Below are positions 1 through 5,961 of a stretch of 7,616 nucleotides of DNA, one piece after another. Every line of letters starts with the position of its first letter. Within the stretch, counting starts at the first letter, position 1. The translations under genes were made by a program, and so were the position numbers. Source of the stretch: Bacillota bacterium (lineage in GTDB: Bacteria; Bacillota; Bacilli; Bacillales_B; DSM-18226); assembly GCA_030705665.1 (NCBI GenBank), contig JAUZQA010000193.1:1-7616 (forward strand), in the 5' to 3' direction. The notes under the pieces were generated by a model. The model did no database searches and was not told the origin of the DNA. It saw only the letters and a program-made list of their open reading frames with translations.

Positions 1-42
1 GTCTTAAAAGAACAGCGTGAAAAAGAAGAACAAAAGCAATAA
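1..42 (+). CDS. pnp: C-terminal end of upstream gene, probably polynucleotide phosphorylase (partial)
   Basis: Frame 1 is open from the window edge and ends at TAA (40-42), giving a 13-residue tail, VLKEQREKEEQKQ. The tail is highly charged and rich in Lys/Glu/Gln, like the unstructured C-terminal end that follows the S1 RNA-binding domain in Bacillus PNPase, a 3'-5' phosphorolytic exoribonuclease. The identification rests mainly on conserved synteny: in B. subtilis pnpA lies directly upstream of ylxY. It is immediately followed by a strong terminator, as expected for the end of the rpsO-pnp unit. No domain is visible in so short a fragment, so the assignment is inference from position plus composition. 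Confidence 0.65.
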   Translation, partial: VLKEQREKEEQKQ

Positions 43-53
43 GCTTGGATCAT

Positions 54-83
54 AAAAAAGTCAGGGGTAACCCTGACTTTTTT
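54..83 (+). terminator. Rho-independent terminator after pnp
   Basis: A perfect 7-bp stem GTCAGGG (60-66) / CCCTGAC (71-77) closes a GTAA tetraloop. It is preceded by six A (54-59) and followed by six T (78-83), so the A and T tracts can extend the stem and the element could also work on the minus strand. It begins 11 bases after the stop codon. Confidence 0.9.
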
Positions 84-84
84 A

Positions 85-105
85 GTGCTTCCGCTTTTGG
101 TTCTA
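85..105. repeat. Left copy of 21-base direct repeat
   Basis: Identical, base for base, to 298-318. It begins GTGCTTCCGC and ends GGTTCTA, and starts one base after the T-run of the pnp terminator. In the right-hand copy the first four bases belong to the 3' arm of a long stem; here the matching 5' arm is absent. This copy therefore looks like the tail of a lost or overwritten element. Confidence 0.9.
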
Positions 106-174
106 AGGCTAGCTCCGACGCACAGGATGTGCTAGTGCCGACGTTGCCGCCAGGACGGCGGCGCTTTTAGTCGG
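106..174. repeat. Left structured module of the composite repeat
   Basis: It contains a small hairpin GCACA (120-124) / TGTGC (128-132), then GCCGCC (146-151) / GGCGGC (157-162) around a 5-base loop AGGAC. CCGAC (138-142) pairs with GTCGG (170-174) to form an outer stem around the second hairpin. An earlier CCGAC (115-119) could compete for the same GTCGG. The bases 109-120 and 132-143 match at 10 of 12 positions, a 23-base-period imperfect direct repeat. The GC hairpin is followed by only four T, so it is at best a weak terminator. Confidence 0.6.
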
Positions 175-301
175 CCAGCACCCAGCGACTAGTGTACTTC
201 GCCCACCTCCCTGCGATAAGTCAACATCGAATCGCTAACGCTCTTCGTGTTTCCTTTATCTCAGTCGGTGTGCTCCAGTCCATACGTCGCTAAACGGGTG
301 C
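175..301. repeat. Right structured module with long-range terminal stem
   Basis: The two ends of the module pair: GCACCC (178-183) with GGGTGC (296-301), continuing as AGCGAC (184-189) with GTCGCT (286-291), interrupted by a 4-base bulge AAAC (292-295). Further in, TGTACT (193-198) pairs with AGTCCA (277-282) with one T/C mismatch, and a local hairpin GCGAT (213-217) / ATCGC (231-235) sits in the interior. The result is a closed, rod-like fold for DNA or RNA. No open frame of note lies inside. Confidence 0.65.
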
Positions 302-318
302 TTCCGCTTTTGGTTCTA
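298..318. repeat. Right copy of 21-base direct repeat
   Basis: Exact copy of 85-105, 213 bases downstream. Its first four bases form part of the 3' arm of the terminal stem of the right module, and it ends about 50 bases before the ylxY start codon. Confidence 0.9.
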
Positions 319-367
319 TCTTGTCCCTTCGATACATAATTTGTATTTGAAGGGGGAAGGTTGAGAC

Positions 368-1363
368 ATGAAGACCATCGGTATAATCGCTTTTTTCTTA
401 TTAGGTTTATTGATTACTTTTAATGAAACAGCCGTAAGTACATATGTGCATTTAATCAAAAATCACTACTCACTCCCAGCGGCCAAACAAAATGATTCAC
501 TTTATCAGAAAATAACTAAAGAAGCATCAAAATATGAAATCAAGCCACAGGATGCTACAATAGATACAGTATGGAAAAAGATTCCGGGATATAACGGCCT
601 AAAGGTTGATATTTCTGCCTCCTATAAAAAAATGAAAAAGGCAGGAAAGTTTGATGAGAAGAAGTTAGTCTTTAAGCAAATACAGCCTGGTGTACATCTA
701 AAGGACCTACCCCCTTCACCAATCTACAAGGGTAATCCCAATAAACCTATGGTCAGCTTTATTATTAATGTTGCCTGGGGAAATGAATACTTATCTGATA
801 TGCTCAAAACGCTAAAAAAACGCCACATATCTGCCAGCTTTTTTCTGGAAGGCAATTGGGTGAAAAAAAATCCCGACTTAGCCAAGATGATCGTTGATGC
901 TGGACATGAGGTTGGAAACCATTCCTACACACATCCTGACATGAAGCGATTATCAGCAGACCGAGCAAGAACAGAAATGATCAAAACTAATGAGGTTATT
1001 GAAGCAACCACCGGTAAAAAAAGTGAATGGTTTGCTCCACCAAGCGGCAGTTATCGTGATGAAACCGTTAAAGTCGCACATGATTTAAAGATGGAAACAG
1101 TGATGTGGACCGTCGATACTGTCGATTGGCAAAAACCAACCCCTGATGTTTTAATTAATCGAGTCATAAGTAAAGTTGGAAACGGATCGTTAATTCTCAT
1201 GCATCCTACTGAATCAACTGCTAAGGCATTGGACCGATTAATCACGTTAATTGAGAAAAAGAACTTAACAATCGGGACTGTTACTGAATTAATGGATGAA
1301 AAAAGAATCATGAAAGAAAATGAGAAACTTTTGCAACATACAGGAAACACTAACACTAACTGA
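368..1363 (+). CDS. ylxY: YlxY-type sporulation-associated polysaccharide deacetylase-like protein (331 aa)
   Basis: The protein has a hydrophobic N-terminal segment (about residues 4-20), suggesting an uncleaved anchor or signal peptide, and a NodB-homology (carbohydrate esterase 4) domain from about residue 128 to 310. Visible family motifs are His185-Ser-Tyr-Thr-His189 (metal-binding HxxxH), APPSG (223-227), VDTVDW (249-254) and LMHPT (277-281). The first motif, normally TFDDG with the catalytic base and a metal-ligand Asp, reads NVAWG (134-138), so both acidic residues appear to be missing. This degeneracy is, as I recall, typical of YlxY orthologues found in spore formers, so a binding or structural role in the envelope is as likely as deacetylation. 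The ATG at 368 follows an AGGGGGAAGG ribosome binding site. The gene sits downstream of the composite repeat and 47 bases before mlpA, with no terminator between, so co-transcription is likely. Its substrate is unknown. Confidence 0.9.
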   Translation: MKTIGIIAFFLLGLLITFNETAVSTYVHLIKNHYSLPAAKQNDSLYQKITKEASKYEIKPQDATIDTVWKKIPGYNGLKVDISASYKKMKKAGKFDEKKLVFKQIQPGVHLKDLPPSPIYKGNPNKPMVSFIINVAWGNEYLSDMLKTLKKRHISASFFLEGNWVKKNPDLAKMIVDAGHEVGNHSYTHPDMKRLSADRARTEMIKTNEVIEATTGKKSEWFAPPSGSYRDETVKVAHDLKMETVMWTVDTVDWQKPTPDVLINRVISKVGNGSLILMHPTESTAKALDRLITLIEKKNLTIGTVTELMDEKRIMKENEKLLQHTGNTNTN

Positions 1364-1398
1364 CAAACAGGATTGATTGCAGCTTGTTGAAGATGAAC

Positions 1399-1404
1399 AG
1401 GAGG
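1399..1404 (+). promoter_or_regulatory. Ribosome binding site of mlpA
   Basis: A perfect AGGAGG lies 6 bases before the ATG at 1411. It decides the start: the frame is open from an ATG at 1384, but that codon has no Shine-Dalgarno sequence and would place the AGGAGG inside the gene. Confidence 0.85.
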
Positions 1405-1410
1405 AGTTCG

Positions 1411-2649
1411 ATGATAAAAAAATATACCTGCCAAAATGGAGTAAGAATCGTACTTGAACAGATTCCCACCGTTCGTTCTGTCGCAATTGGCGTATGGATC
1501 GGAACAGGATCAAGGGACGAAAACCCACAAAATAACGGAATATCACACTTTTTAGAGCATATGTTTTTCAAAGGTACAACGACGAGATCTGCCAGAGAAA
1601 TTGCCGAGTCATTTGATAGTATTGGCGGGCAGGTTAATGCATTTACCTCAAAAGAGTATACATGCTACTATGCTAAAGTGCTCGATACACATGCCGATTA
1701 TGCTTTAGAGGTTTTGGCTGATATGTTTTTTAATTCTACCTTTGATGAAGAAGAATTAAAAAAAGAACGAAACGTCGTTTTAGAAGAAATCAAAATGTAT
1801 GAGGATACTCCAGATGATATTGTTCATGACCTGCTAAGCAAGGCCGTTTATGAAAATCATCCATTAGGATATCCAATCCTTGGGACAGAAGATATTTTAA
1901 AAACGTTTACTTCTGATACCTTAAAAAATTATATAACAGAAAGATACATCCCTGATAATGTTGTCATTTCGATTGCCGGGAATATCCCGGAAACCTTTAT
2001 TGGCGAAGTCGAAAAGTATTTTGGAAAATACCAAGGCGGGAAAAGAGCAGAAACTGAGATGCAGTCTTCTTTTCACTCCAATCGAATCTCGCGAAAGAAA
2101 GATACAGAACAGGCTCATTTGTGTATTGGATTTAATGGTCTAAATGTAGGTCATGAGGACATTTACACATTGATCATTCTAAATAATATTTTGGGCGGAA
2201 GTATGAGCAGCCGATTATTCCAGGAAGTCCGTGAACAGCGCGGGTTAGCTTATTCTGTGTTTTCATACCATTCTGCCTATCAAGATAGCGGGATTGTAAC
2301 CATTTATGGAGGAACAGGAGCTAAACAGCTTGACGTGTTGTATGAAACCATTCAAGAAACCTTAGATAAATTAAAGGCTGAAGGGATCACCGACAAAGAG
2401 CTAAAAAATACGAAAGAGCAATTGAAGGGCAGCTTGATGCTGGGCTTGGAGAGTACAAATAGCCGGATGAGCCGTAATGGAAAAAACGAATTGCTGTTAA
2501 AACGTCACCGTTCCTTAGATGAAATAATCGAGCAAATTGACAGTGTTACAATGACGGGTGTTAACAGTATGGCGAATTCAATCTTTACTGATCAATACTC
2601 ACTTTCATTAATAAGCCCTGAAGGAGAATTTCCAAAAGGGCTCATATAA
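1411..2649 (+). CDS. mlpA: M16B family zinc metallopeptidase, mitochondrial-processing-peptidase-like (412 aa)
   Basis: This is the YmxG/MlpA peptidase. The N-terminal M16 domain carries the inverted zinc motif HFLEH (46-50), with His46 and His50 as ligands and Glu49 as catalytic base. The third ligand is Glu126 within NVVLEE, 76 residues after His50, the family spacing. The C-terminal M16 domain carries the substrate-positioning Arg274/Tyr281 pair in REQRGLAY. The enzyme therefore looks fully active. Single-gene bacterial M16B enzymes form homodimeric clamshells that degrade unfolded peptides in the cytosol; no signal peptide is present here. In B. subtilis mlpA has been linked to extracellular protease (aprE) expression, but the natural substrate is not settled. 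Length matches the family (about 409 aa in B. subtilis). It is probably read with ylxY and is closed by a strong terminator. Confidence 0.95.
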   Translation: MIKKYTCQNGVRIVLEQIPTVRSVAIGVWIGTGSRDENPQNNGISHFLEHMFFKGTTTRSAREIAESFDSIGGQVNAFTSKEYTCYYAKVLDTHADYALEVLADMFFNSTFDEEELKKERNVVLEEIKMYEDTPDDIVHDLLSKAVYENHPLGYPILGTEDILKTFTSDTLKNYITERYIPDNVVISIAGNIPETFIGEVEKYFGKYQGGKRAETEMQSSFHSNRISRKKDTEQAHLCIGFNGLNVGHEDIYTLIILNNILGGSMSSRLFQEVREQRGLAYSVFSYHSAYQDSGIVTIYGGTGAKQLDVLYETIQETLDKLKAEGITDKELKNTKEQLKGSLMLGLESTNSRMSRNGKNELLLKRHRSLDEIIEQIDSVTMTGVNSMANSIFTDQYSLSLISPEGEFPKGLI

Positions 2650-2685
2650 AAAAAGGTTCGGCAGTTAATGCCGAGCTTTTTTTTT
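2650..2685 (+). terminator. Rho-independent terminator after mlpA
   Basis: TTCGGCA (2657-2663) pairs with TGCCGAG (2669-2675), with one T-G wobble, around a 5-base loop. It is flanked by an A-run that begins at the stop codon and by nine T (2677-2685). The A and T tracts extend the stem. Confidence 0.9.
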
Positions 2686-2733
2686 GCTTCTAATTTTAGC
2701 AGGAGGCTTATACACTAGTAGTACAAATAGTTG

Positions 2734-2740
2734 AAAGGAG
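2734..2740 (+). promoter_or_regulatory. Ribosome binding site of ymxH
   Basis: AAAGGAG lies 8 bases before the ATG at 2749. A TTG at 2731 in the same frame overlaps this site and has no binding site of its own, so the ATG is the better start. Confidence 0.85.
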
Positions 2741-2748
2741 AGCCTTTA

Positions 2749-2988
2749 ATGAGACTGAGTGAGCTAAGCGGCAAGGAAATCGTGGATGTAAAAAAGGCAG
2801 AACGTTTAGGGGTATTGGGACAAACCGATCTTGAAATAAATGAAGGAACAGGACAAATTCAAGCCTTGCTAATTCCATCTACAAAGTGGTTTGGATTGCG
2901 AAAACAGGGGCAGGAAATCAGAGTACCATGGCAGCATATCAAAAAAATTGGCACTGATATGATCATAATCGATATTCCTGAGGAATAA
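2749..2988 (+). CDS. ymxH: YlmC/YmxH family PRC-barrel protein (79 aa)
   Basis: A small, single-domain, predicted cytosolic protein starting MRLSELSGKEIVD, with the beta-rich pattern of the PRC-barrel fold over almost its whole length. It includes a GVLGQTDLEIN strand pair and the conserved WFGLRKQG...VPW segment. It matches B. subtilis YmxH, a paralogue of YlmC, at the same chromosomal position. PRC barrels occur in RimM (ribosome maturation) and in the photosynthetic reaction centre H subunit. YmxH-type proteins are common in spore formers, but I know of no demonstrated function. The gene stands alone between two terminators, so it should have its own promoter in 2686-2733, although I cannot identify one with confidence. 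Nothing is truncated. Confidence 0.9.
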   Translation: MRLSELSGKEIVDVKKAERLGVLGQTDLEINEGTGQIQALLIPSTKWFGLRKQGQEIRVPWQHIKKIGTDMIIIDIPEE

Positions 2989-3024
2989 ATCTGCCGTATT
3001 AACTACGTAAATGAAGATATCAAT

Positions 3025-3060
3025 AAAACCCAAGCAAACTTATCTTGCTTGGGCTTTTTT
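3025..3060 (+). terminator. Rho-independent terminator after ymxH
   Basis: A perfect 9-bp stem CCCAAGCAA (3029-3037) / TTGCTTGGG (3045-3053) with a 7-base loop, followed by C and six T (3055-3060). It separates ymxH from the dipicolinate synthase operon. Confidence 0.92.
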
Positions 3061-3082
3061 ATTTTATCCTGACTGAATTACT

Positions 3083-3111
3083 CACCGATTAGCGGGAATC
3101 TACATAAGATG
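3083..3111 (+). promoter_or_regulatory. Candidate sigma-K promoter of spoVFAB
   Basis: CACC (3083-3086) as a -35 and CATAAGATG (3103-3111) as a -10 are separated by 16 bases. This fits the sigma-K pattern AC-N16/17-CATAnnnTA except for the last base (G for A). In B. subtilis spoVF is transcribed in the mother cell by sigma-K. The site lies between the ymxH terminator and spoVFA and would give a leader of about 50 bases. The motif match is seen; its use is inferred. Confidence 0.5.
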
Positions 3112-3153
3112 GTGAAGTGAAAAGAAGAAATAATTCATGGTGATTTTTATAAA

Positions 3154-3162
3154 AGAAGGTGA
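3154..3162 (+). promoter_or_regulatory. Ribosome binding site of spoVFA
   Basis: AGAAGGTGA resembles the ideal AGGAGGTGA and ends 8 bases before the ATG at 3171. The upstream in-frame GTG (3159-3161) is part of this site, so it is unlikely to be the start. Confidence 0.8.
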
Positions 3163-3170
3163 ATGTTTTC

Positions 3171-4073
3171 ATGCTGACAGGGATGCAGATAGCCGTGATT
3201 GGTGGAGATGCCAGACAGCTGGAAATTATCCGGAAGCTGACCGAATTAGACGCCAAATTATCTTTAATTGGATTCGAACAACTCGATCATGCCTTTACAG
3301 GTGCGGTCAAGGAAAAAATCGACGAGGTCGATTTTTCAAATATTGATGCCTTTATTTTACCTGTAGCTGGAACTAATTTGGAAGGATACGTTGAAACCAT
3401 TTTCTCCAATGAAAAAGTCTTGTTAACAGAAGAAGTCCTTTCAAAAACTCCCGAGCACTGCACTATTTATTCAGGTATCAGTAATGCCTATTTAGAGGGG
3501 ATTACACAAAAGGCAAATAGAAAATTAGTGAAGCTTTTTGAGCGGGACGATGTGGCAATCTATAATTCGATTCCAACGGTAGAAGGAACGATCATGATGG
3601 CCATTCAGCATACGGACTTTACCATTCATGGCTCAAACGTTGTGGTTCTTGGTTTAGGGAGATGTGGCATGAGTGTTGCAAGGACATTCCATGTACTTGG
3701 AGCGAAGGTAAAGGTTGGAGCAAGAAAGAGTGAACATCTCGCTAGAATAACAGAAATGGCATTAACTCCCTTTCACTTAAATGACCTAAAAAACAAAGTA
3801 CATGATACAGATATTTTAATAAACACCATTCCATATCCGATTGTCAGTGCGGCTGTTATTTCAAAAATGCCTGCCCATACACTCATTATTGATATTGCCT
3901 CAAAACCTGGCGGTACAGACTTTCGCTACGCCGAAAAACGAGGAATTAAAGCATTACTTGCTCCGAGTCTGCCAGGGATTGTTGCACCGAAAACTGCAGG
4001 GCAAATCCTAGCAGATATTCTCGCACAACTTTTTCAGGAAGACCTAGCATTACGAAAGGAGAATTCGAAATGA
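3171..4073 (+). CDS. spoVFA: Dipicolinate synthase subunit A (300 aa)
   Basis: SpoVFA (DpaA) is the NAD(P)-binding oxidoreductase subunit of dipicolinate synthase. With SpoVFB it converts the DapA product, 4-hydroxy-tetrahydrodipicolinate, or dihydrodipicolinate derived from it, into dipicolinic acid in the mother cell; the product is then moved into the forespore core. An N-terminal domain begins MLTGMQIAVIGGDARQLE, a signature of the family, and contains FTGAV and SGISNAYLE. The C-terminal Rossmann domain has the dinucleotide loop Gly161-Leu-Gly163-Arg-Cys-Gly166, followed by VKVGARKS and the conserved SKPGGTDF and PSLPGIVAPKTAGQI segments. Length fits the family (297 aa in B. subtilis). 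The ATG at 3171 is chosen over the GTG at 3159 because of the ribosome binding site and the family N-terminus. It overlaps spoVFB by 4 bases, suggesting translational coupling. Confidence 0.96.
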   Translation: MLTGMQIAVIGGDARQLEIIRKLTELDAKLSLIGFEQLDHAFTGAVKEKIDEVDFSNIDAFILPVAGTNLEGYVETIFSNEKVLLTEEVLSKTPEHCTIYSGISNAYLEGITQKANRKLVKLFERDDVAIYNSIPTVEGTIMMAIQHTDFTIHGSNVVVLGLGRCGMSVARTFHVLGAKVKVGARKSEHLARITEMALTPFHLNDLKNKVHDTDILINTIPYPIVSAAVISKMPAHTLIIDIASKPGGTDFRYAEKRGIKALLAPSLPGIVAPKTAGQILADILAQLFQEDLALRKENSK

Positions 4074-4663
4074 GTCTAAAAGGGAAGAGAATTGGCTTTG
4101 GTTTAACAGGTTCACATTGTACCTATGATGCAGTATTTCCCGAAATTGAGAAACTGGTTCAAACTGGAGCAGAAGTGATTCCAGTGGTAACCTTTACCGT
4201 TAAAAGTACAGAAACTAGATTTGGCAAAGGGGAAGATTGGGTAAACAGAATCGAAGAATTAACCGGAAATAAGGTTATTGATTCTATAGTAGCAGCCGAA
4301 CCGCTTGGACCAAAACTTCCACTTGATTGCATGGTAATTGCTCCGTTAACCGGCAACTCGATGAGTAAATTCGCCAATGCGATGACAGACAGCCCTGTTC
4401 TAATGGCAGCTAAAGCTACACTAAGAAACGGCAAGCCAGTGGTTTTAGGGATCTCGACAAACGATGCACTAGGATTAAATGGAGTTAATTTAATGAGATT
4501 AATGGCTACAAAGAATATTTATTTTATTCCATTTGGTCAGGATGACCCTGTTAAAAAACCAAACTCCATGGTCGCAAGAATGACAATGCTTTATGACACA
4601 ATTGAAAGTGCAATCAATGGAAATCAGCTTCAGCCCGTTTTAGTTGAAAGATATCGGGATTAA
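4070..4663 (+). CDS. spoVFB: Dipicolinate synthase subunit B, flavoprotein (197 aa)
   Basis: SpoVFB (DpaB) is the second subunit of dipicolinate synthase and belongs to the HFCD family of flavin-binding proteins (relatives: phosphopantothenoylcysteine decarboxylase, EpiD). A single Rossmann-like flavoprotein domain covers most of the protein. Visible are the N-terminal GFGLTGSHCTY (9-19), and the flavin-site signature APLTGNSMSKFANAMTDSP beginning at Ala91, with Asn103 at the position conserved in HFCD enzymes. Length matches B. subtilis (200 aa). The ATG overlaps the TGA of spoVFA (ATGA) and has its own AAAGGAG (4055-4061) 8 bases upstream. The subunits are expected to be made in equal amounts, under the same late mother-cell control. 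No terminator is evident after the gene, so some transcripts may continue into asd. Confidence 0.96.
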   Translation: MSLKGKRIGFGLTGSHCTYDAVFPEIEKLVQTGAEVIPVVTFTVKSTETRFGKGEDWVNRIEELTGNKVIDSIVAAEPLGPKLPLDCMVIAPLTGNSMSKFANAMTDSPVLMAAKATLRNGKPVVLGISTNDALGLNGVNLMRLMATKNIYFIPFGQDDPVKKPNSMVARMTMLYDTIESAINGNQLQPVLVERYRD

Positions 4664-4692
4664 ATTTCCTTCACTCAAACACTGCAAAAAGG

Positions 4693-4720
4693 TTATTTCT
4701 TTTTGGGAATATGGTAAAAT
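4693..4720 (+). promoter_or_regulatory. Candidate sigma-A promoter of asd-dapG-dapA (extended -10)
   Basis: TGGTAAAAT (4712-4720) is an extended -10: TG, one base, then TAAAAT, which matches TATAAT at 5 of 6. The -35 region, 16-17 bases upstream in the T-rich 4692-4698, is a poor match to TTGACA, which an extended -10 can compensate. Transcription would start near 4727, giving an untranslated leader of about 150 bases before asd. This fits separate vegetative expression of the lysine/diaminopimelate genes. Confidence 0.55.
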
Positions 4721-4726
4721 GAATTA

Positions 4727-4774
4727 TCACATAATCATCCGCGGACGACTCGATGCGTTTCGCGGATGTGGTGA
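4727..4774 (+). promoter_or_regulatory. Stem-loop at the predicted 5' end of the asd transcript
   Basis: A perfect 8-bp stem CATCCGCG (4736-4743) / CGCGGATG (4761-4768) continues inwards through a small internal loop as ACG (4745-4747) / CGT (4756-4758), with an 8-base terminal loop (4748-4755). Outside it, TCAC (4727-4730) can pair with GTGA (4771-4774) across an asymmetric bulge. TCAC coincides with the predicted transcription start, so the fold would cap the mRNA. It is followed by only A-rich sequence, not a T-run, so it is not a standard terminator. It may be a 5' stabiliser, an RNA control element, or an operator for a dimeric repressor. No known riboswitch consensus was recognised. The rest of the leader (4775-4878) shows nothing clear. 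Confidence 0.6.
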
Positions 4775-4878
4775 AAAAACCGACAGATTTTTGTCATCTA
4801 TTAAGTGAATATTCCATATCCTTGTCTAAAAAGATGGCCGAAATCGAGAAATGTAGAGAGTGGAAGGGGCACTAGAAA

Positions 4879-5937
4879 ATGAGTCAACAAAATGGACTTC
4901 ATGTTGCAGTTGTTGGAGCAACAGGAGCAGTAGGACAACAAATGATTGATACCTTAATCAAACGCGACTTTCCTTTCGCGAAATTAACCTTGCTATCGTC
5001 TGCACGTTCGGCAGGCAAAAAGGTAATGGTTAAAGGTCAAGAATATATTGTTGAGGAAGCAAAGCCAGAGAGCTTTGAAGGTGTAGATATTGCATTATTC
5101 TCAGCGGGTGGAAGCGTATCAAAACAACTTGCACCAGAAGCTGTTAAACGCGGTGCAGTGGTTGTAGACAATACCAGTGCATTTCGGATGGACCCGGATA
5201 TTCCGTTGGTTGTTCCTGAAGTGAATGAGGACGACCTTCATAAACATAACGGTATTATTGCAAATCCAAATTGTTCGACAATCCAAATGGTTGTTGCACT
5301 TGAACCTGTGCGCCAACAATATGGTTTAAAGAAAGTCCTTGTTTCAACTTATCAGGCTGTATCTGGTGCAGGGGCGGTTGCGATTCAAGAATTAAACGAC
5401 CAAACAAAAGCAATTATAAATGGGGAAAACTACGAACCGAAGGTTTTACCGGTAAAGAGTGCTGAAAAGCATTATCAGATTGCTTTTAATGCAATCCCGC
5501 AAATAGATGTGTTCCAGGATAATGGTTTTACTTATGAAGAAATGAAAATGATTAATGAAACGAAAAAAATTATGCATTTACCAGACCTTTCTGTAGCTGC
5601 AACTTGTGTTCGTTTACCTGTTGCTGTTGGTCATTCGGAATCTGTGTATTTTGAAGTGGAACAAGAAGGTGTTAACGCAAGTGAAATTAAATCGTTGTTA
5701 AGTGATGCACCAGGAATAGTTCTTCAGGATGATCCAGAAAATCAAATTTATCCAATGCCAGCAAACTGTGTGGGCAGCAACGATGTTTACGTAGGAAGAA
5801 TTCGTAAAGATCTTGATGAAGACCGCGGCTTCCATATGTGGGTAGTATCCGATAATCTTCTTAAAGGTGCAGCCTGGAACTCAGTTCAAATCGCTGAAAG
5901 TCTAATCAGATTAGGTCTGGTAAAGGCGAACCAATAG
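4879..5937 (+). CDS. asd: Aspartate-semialdehyde dehydrogenase (352 aa)
   Basis: Asd reduces L-aspartyl-4-phosphate to L-aspartate 4-semialdehyde with NADPH, the second step from aspartate to diaminopimelate, lysine, threonine and methionine, in the cytosol. The N-terminal Rossmann domain has Gly13-Ala-Thr-Gly-Ala-Val-Gly19 for NADP binding. The catalytic nucleophile is Cys132 in NPNCSTIQ. The substrate-binding Arg245 and catalytic His252 lie in RLPVAVGHS. The closing segment [15 protein letters not shown] is the conserved C-terminal helix that returns to the cofactor domain. Length is close to B. subtilis (346 aa). A GGAAGGGG site (4862-4869) lies 9 bases before the ATG. It is the first gene of the asd-dapG-dapA unit, only 24 bases before dapG, and has a long structured leader. 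Confidence 0.97.
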   Translation: MSQQNGLHVAVVGATGAVGQQMIDTLIKRDFPFAKLTLLSSARSAGKKVMVKGQEYIVEEAKPESFEGVDIALFSAGGSVSKQLAPEAVKRGAVVVDNTSAFRMDPDIPLVVPEVNEDDLHKHNGIIANPNCSTIQMVVALEPVRQQYGLKKVLVSTYQAVSGAGAVAIQELNDQTKAIINGENYEPKVLPVKSAEKHYQIAFNAIPQIDVFQDNGFTYEEMKMINETKKIMHLPDLSVAATCVRLPVAVGHSESVYFEVEQEGVNASEIKSLLSDAPGIVLQDDPENQIYPMPANCVGSNDVYVGRIRKDLDEDRGFHMWVVSDNLLKGAAWNSVQIAESLIRLGLVKANQ

Positions 5938-5961
5938 TCATAAAGGTAGGTATTTAGCTCC

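Larger units (their letters stand above)
85..318. repeat. Composite GC-rich structured intergenic repeat
   Basis: This 234-base block fills most of the pnp-ylxY gap. By hand count it is about 56% G+C, against visibly AT-rich flanking genes, and has no convincing reading frame. It starts and ends with an identical 21-base sequence (85-105 and 298-318). Between these lie a left module (106-174) and a right module (175-301), each with its own nested base-pairing. From memory, sequences with the right module's core and a 3' end like GCTTCCGCTTTT recur in intergenic regions of many Bacillaceae, so this is most likely a dispersed, non-coding palindromic repeat, perhaps mobilised in trans or spread by recombination. 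I see no transposase and no clean target duplication. Orientation relative to transcription is unknown. Confidence 0.75.

Noticed and set aside
146..168. GCCGCC/GGCGGC hairpin as a Rho-independent terminator
   Set aside because: Only four T follow the stem after an intervening GC, and a much stronger terminator already stands at 54-83.
85..318. CRISPR array suggested by the exact 21-base direct repeats
   Set aside because: Only two copies exist, 213 bases apart, with a structured non-spacer interior and no cas genes nearby.
319..345. Promoter for ylxY: CATAAT at 335-340 (5 of 6 to the sigma-A -10), also partly like the sigma-E -10 GATACATAAT
   Set aside because: No acceptable -35 at the right distance for either factor. 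TTGTCC at 321-326 is far too close. A promoter probably lies here but I cannot define it.
1051..1434. Minus-strand open frame of 127 codons opposite the end of ylxY
   Set aside because: It lies fully opposite intact, conserved coding sequence, has no recognisable family features, and is a chance antisense frame. The same holds for minus-strand frames near 1289-1571, 4159-4434 and 6609-6872.
2686..2733. Promoter for ymxH with TATACA/TATACACT near 2709-2716
   Set aside because: The -10 match is partial and no convincing -35 for sigma-A or a sporulation sigma factor was found.
3137..3346. 69-codon plus-strand frame overlapping the start of spoVFA
   Set aside because: It is out of frame with the conserved SpoVFA protein, and its sequence is a low-quality translation of that gene.
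4727..4878. Lysine riboswitch or T-box in the asd leader
   Set aside because: I could not find the conserved lysine riboswitch core or a T-box sequence, and the leader has no terminator with competing antiterminator.
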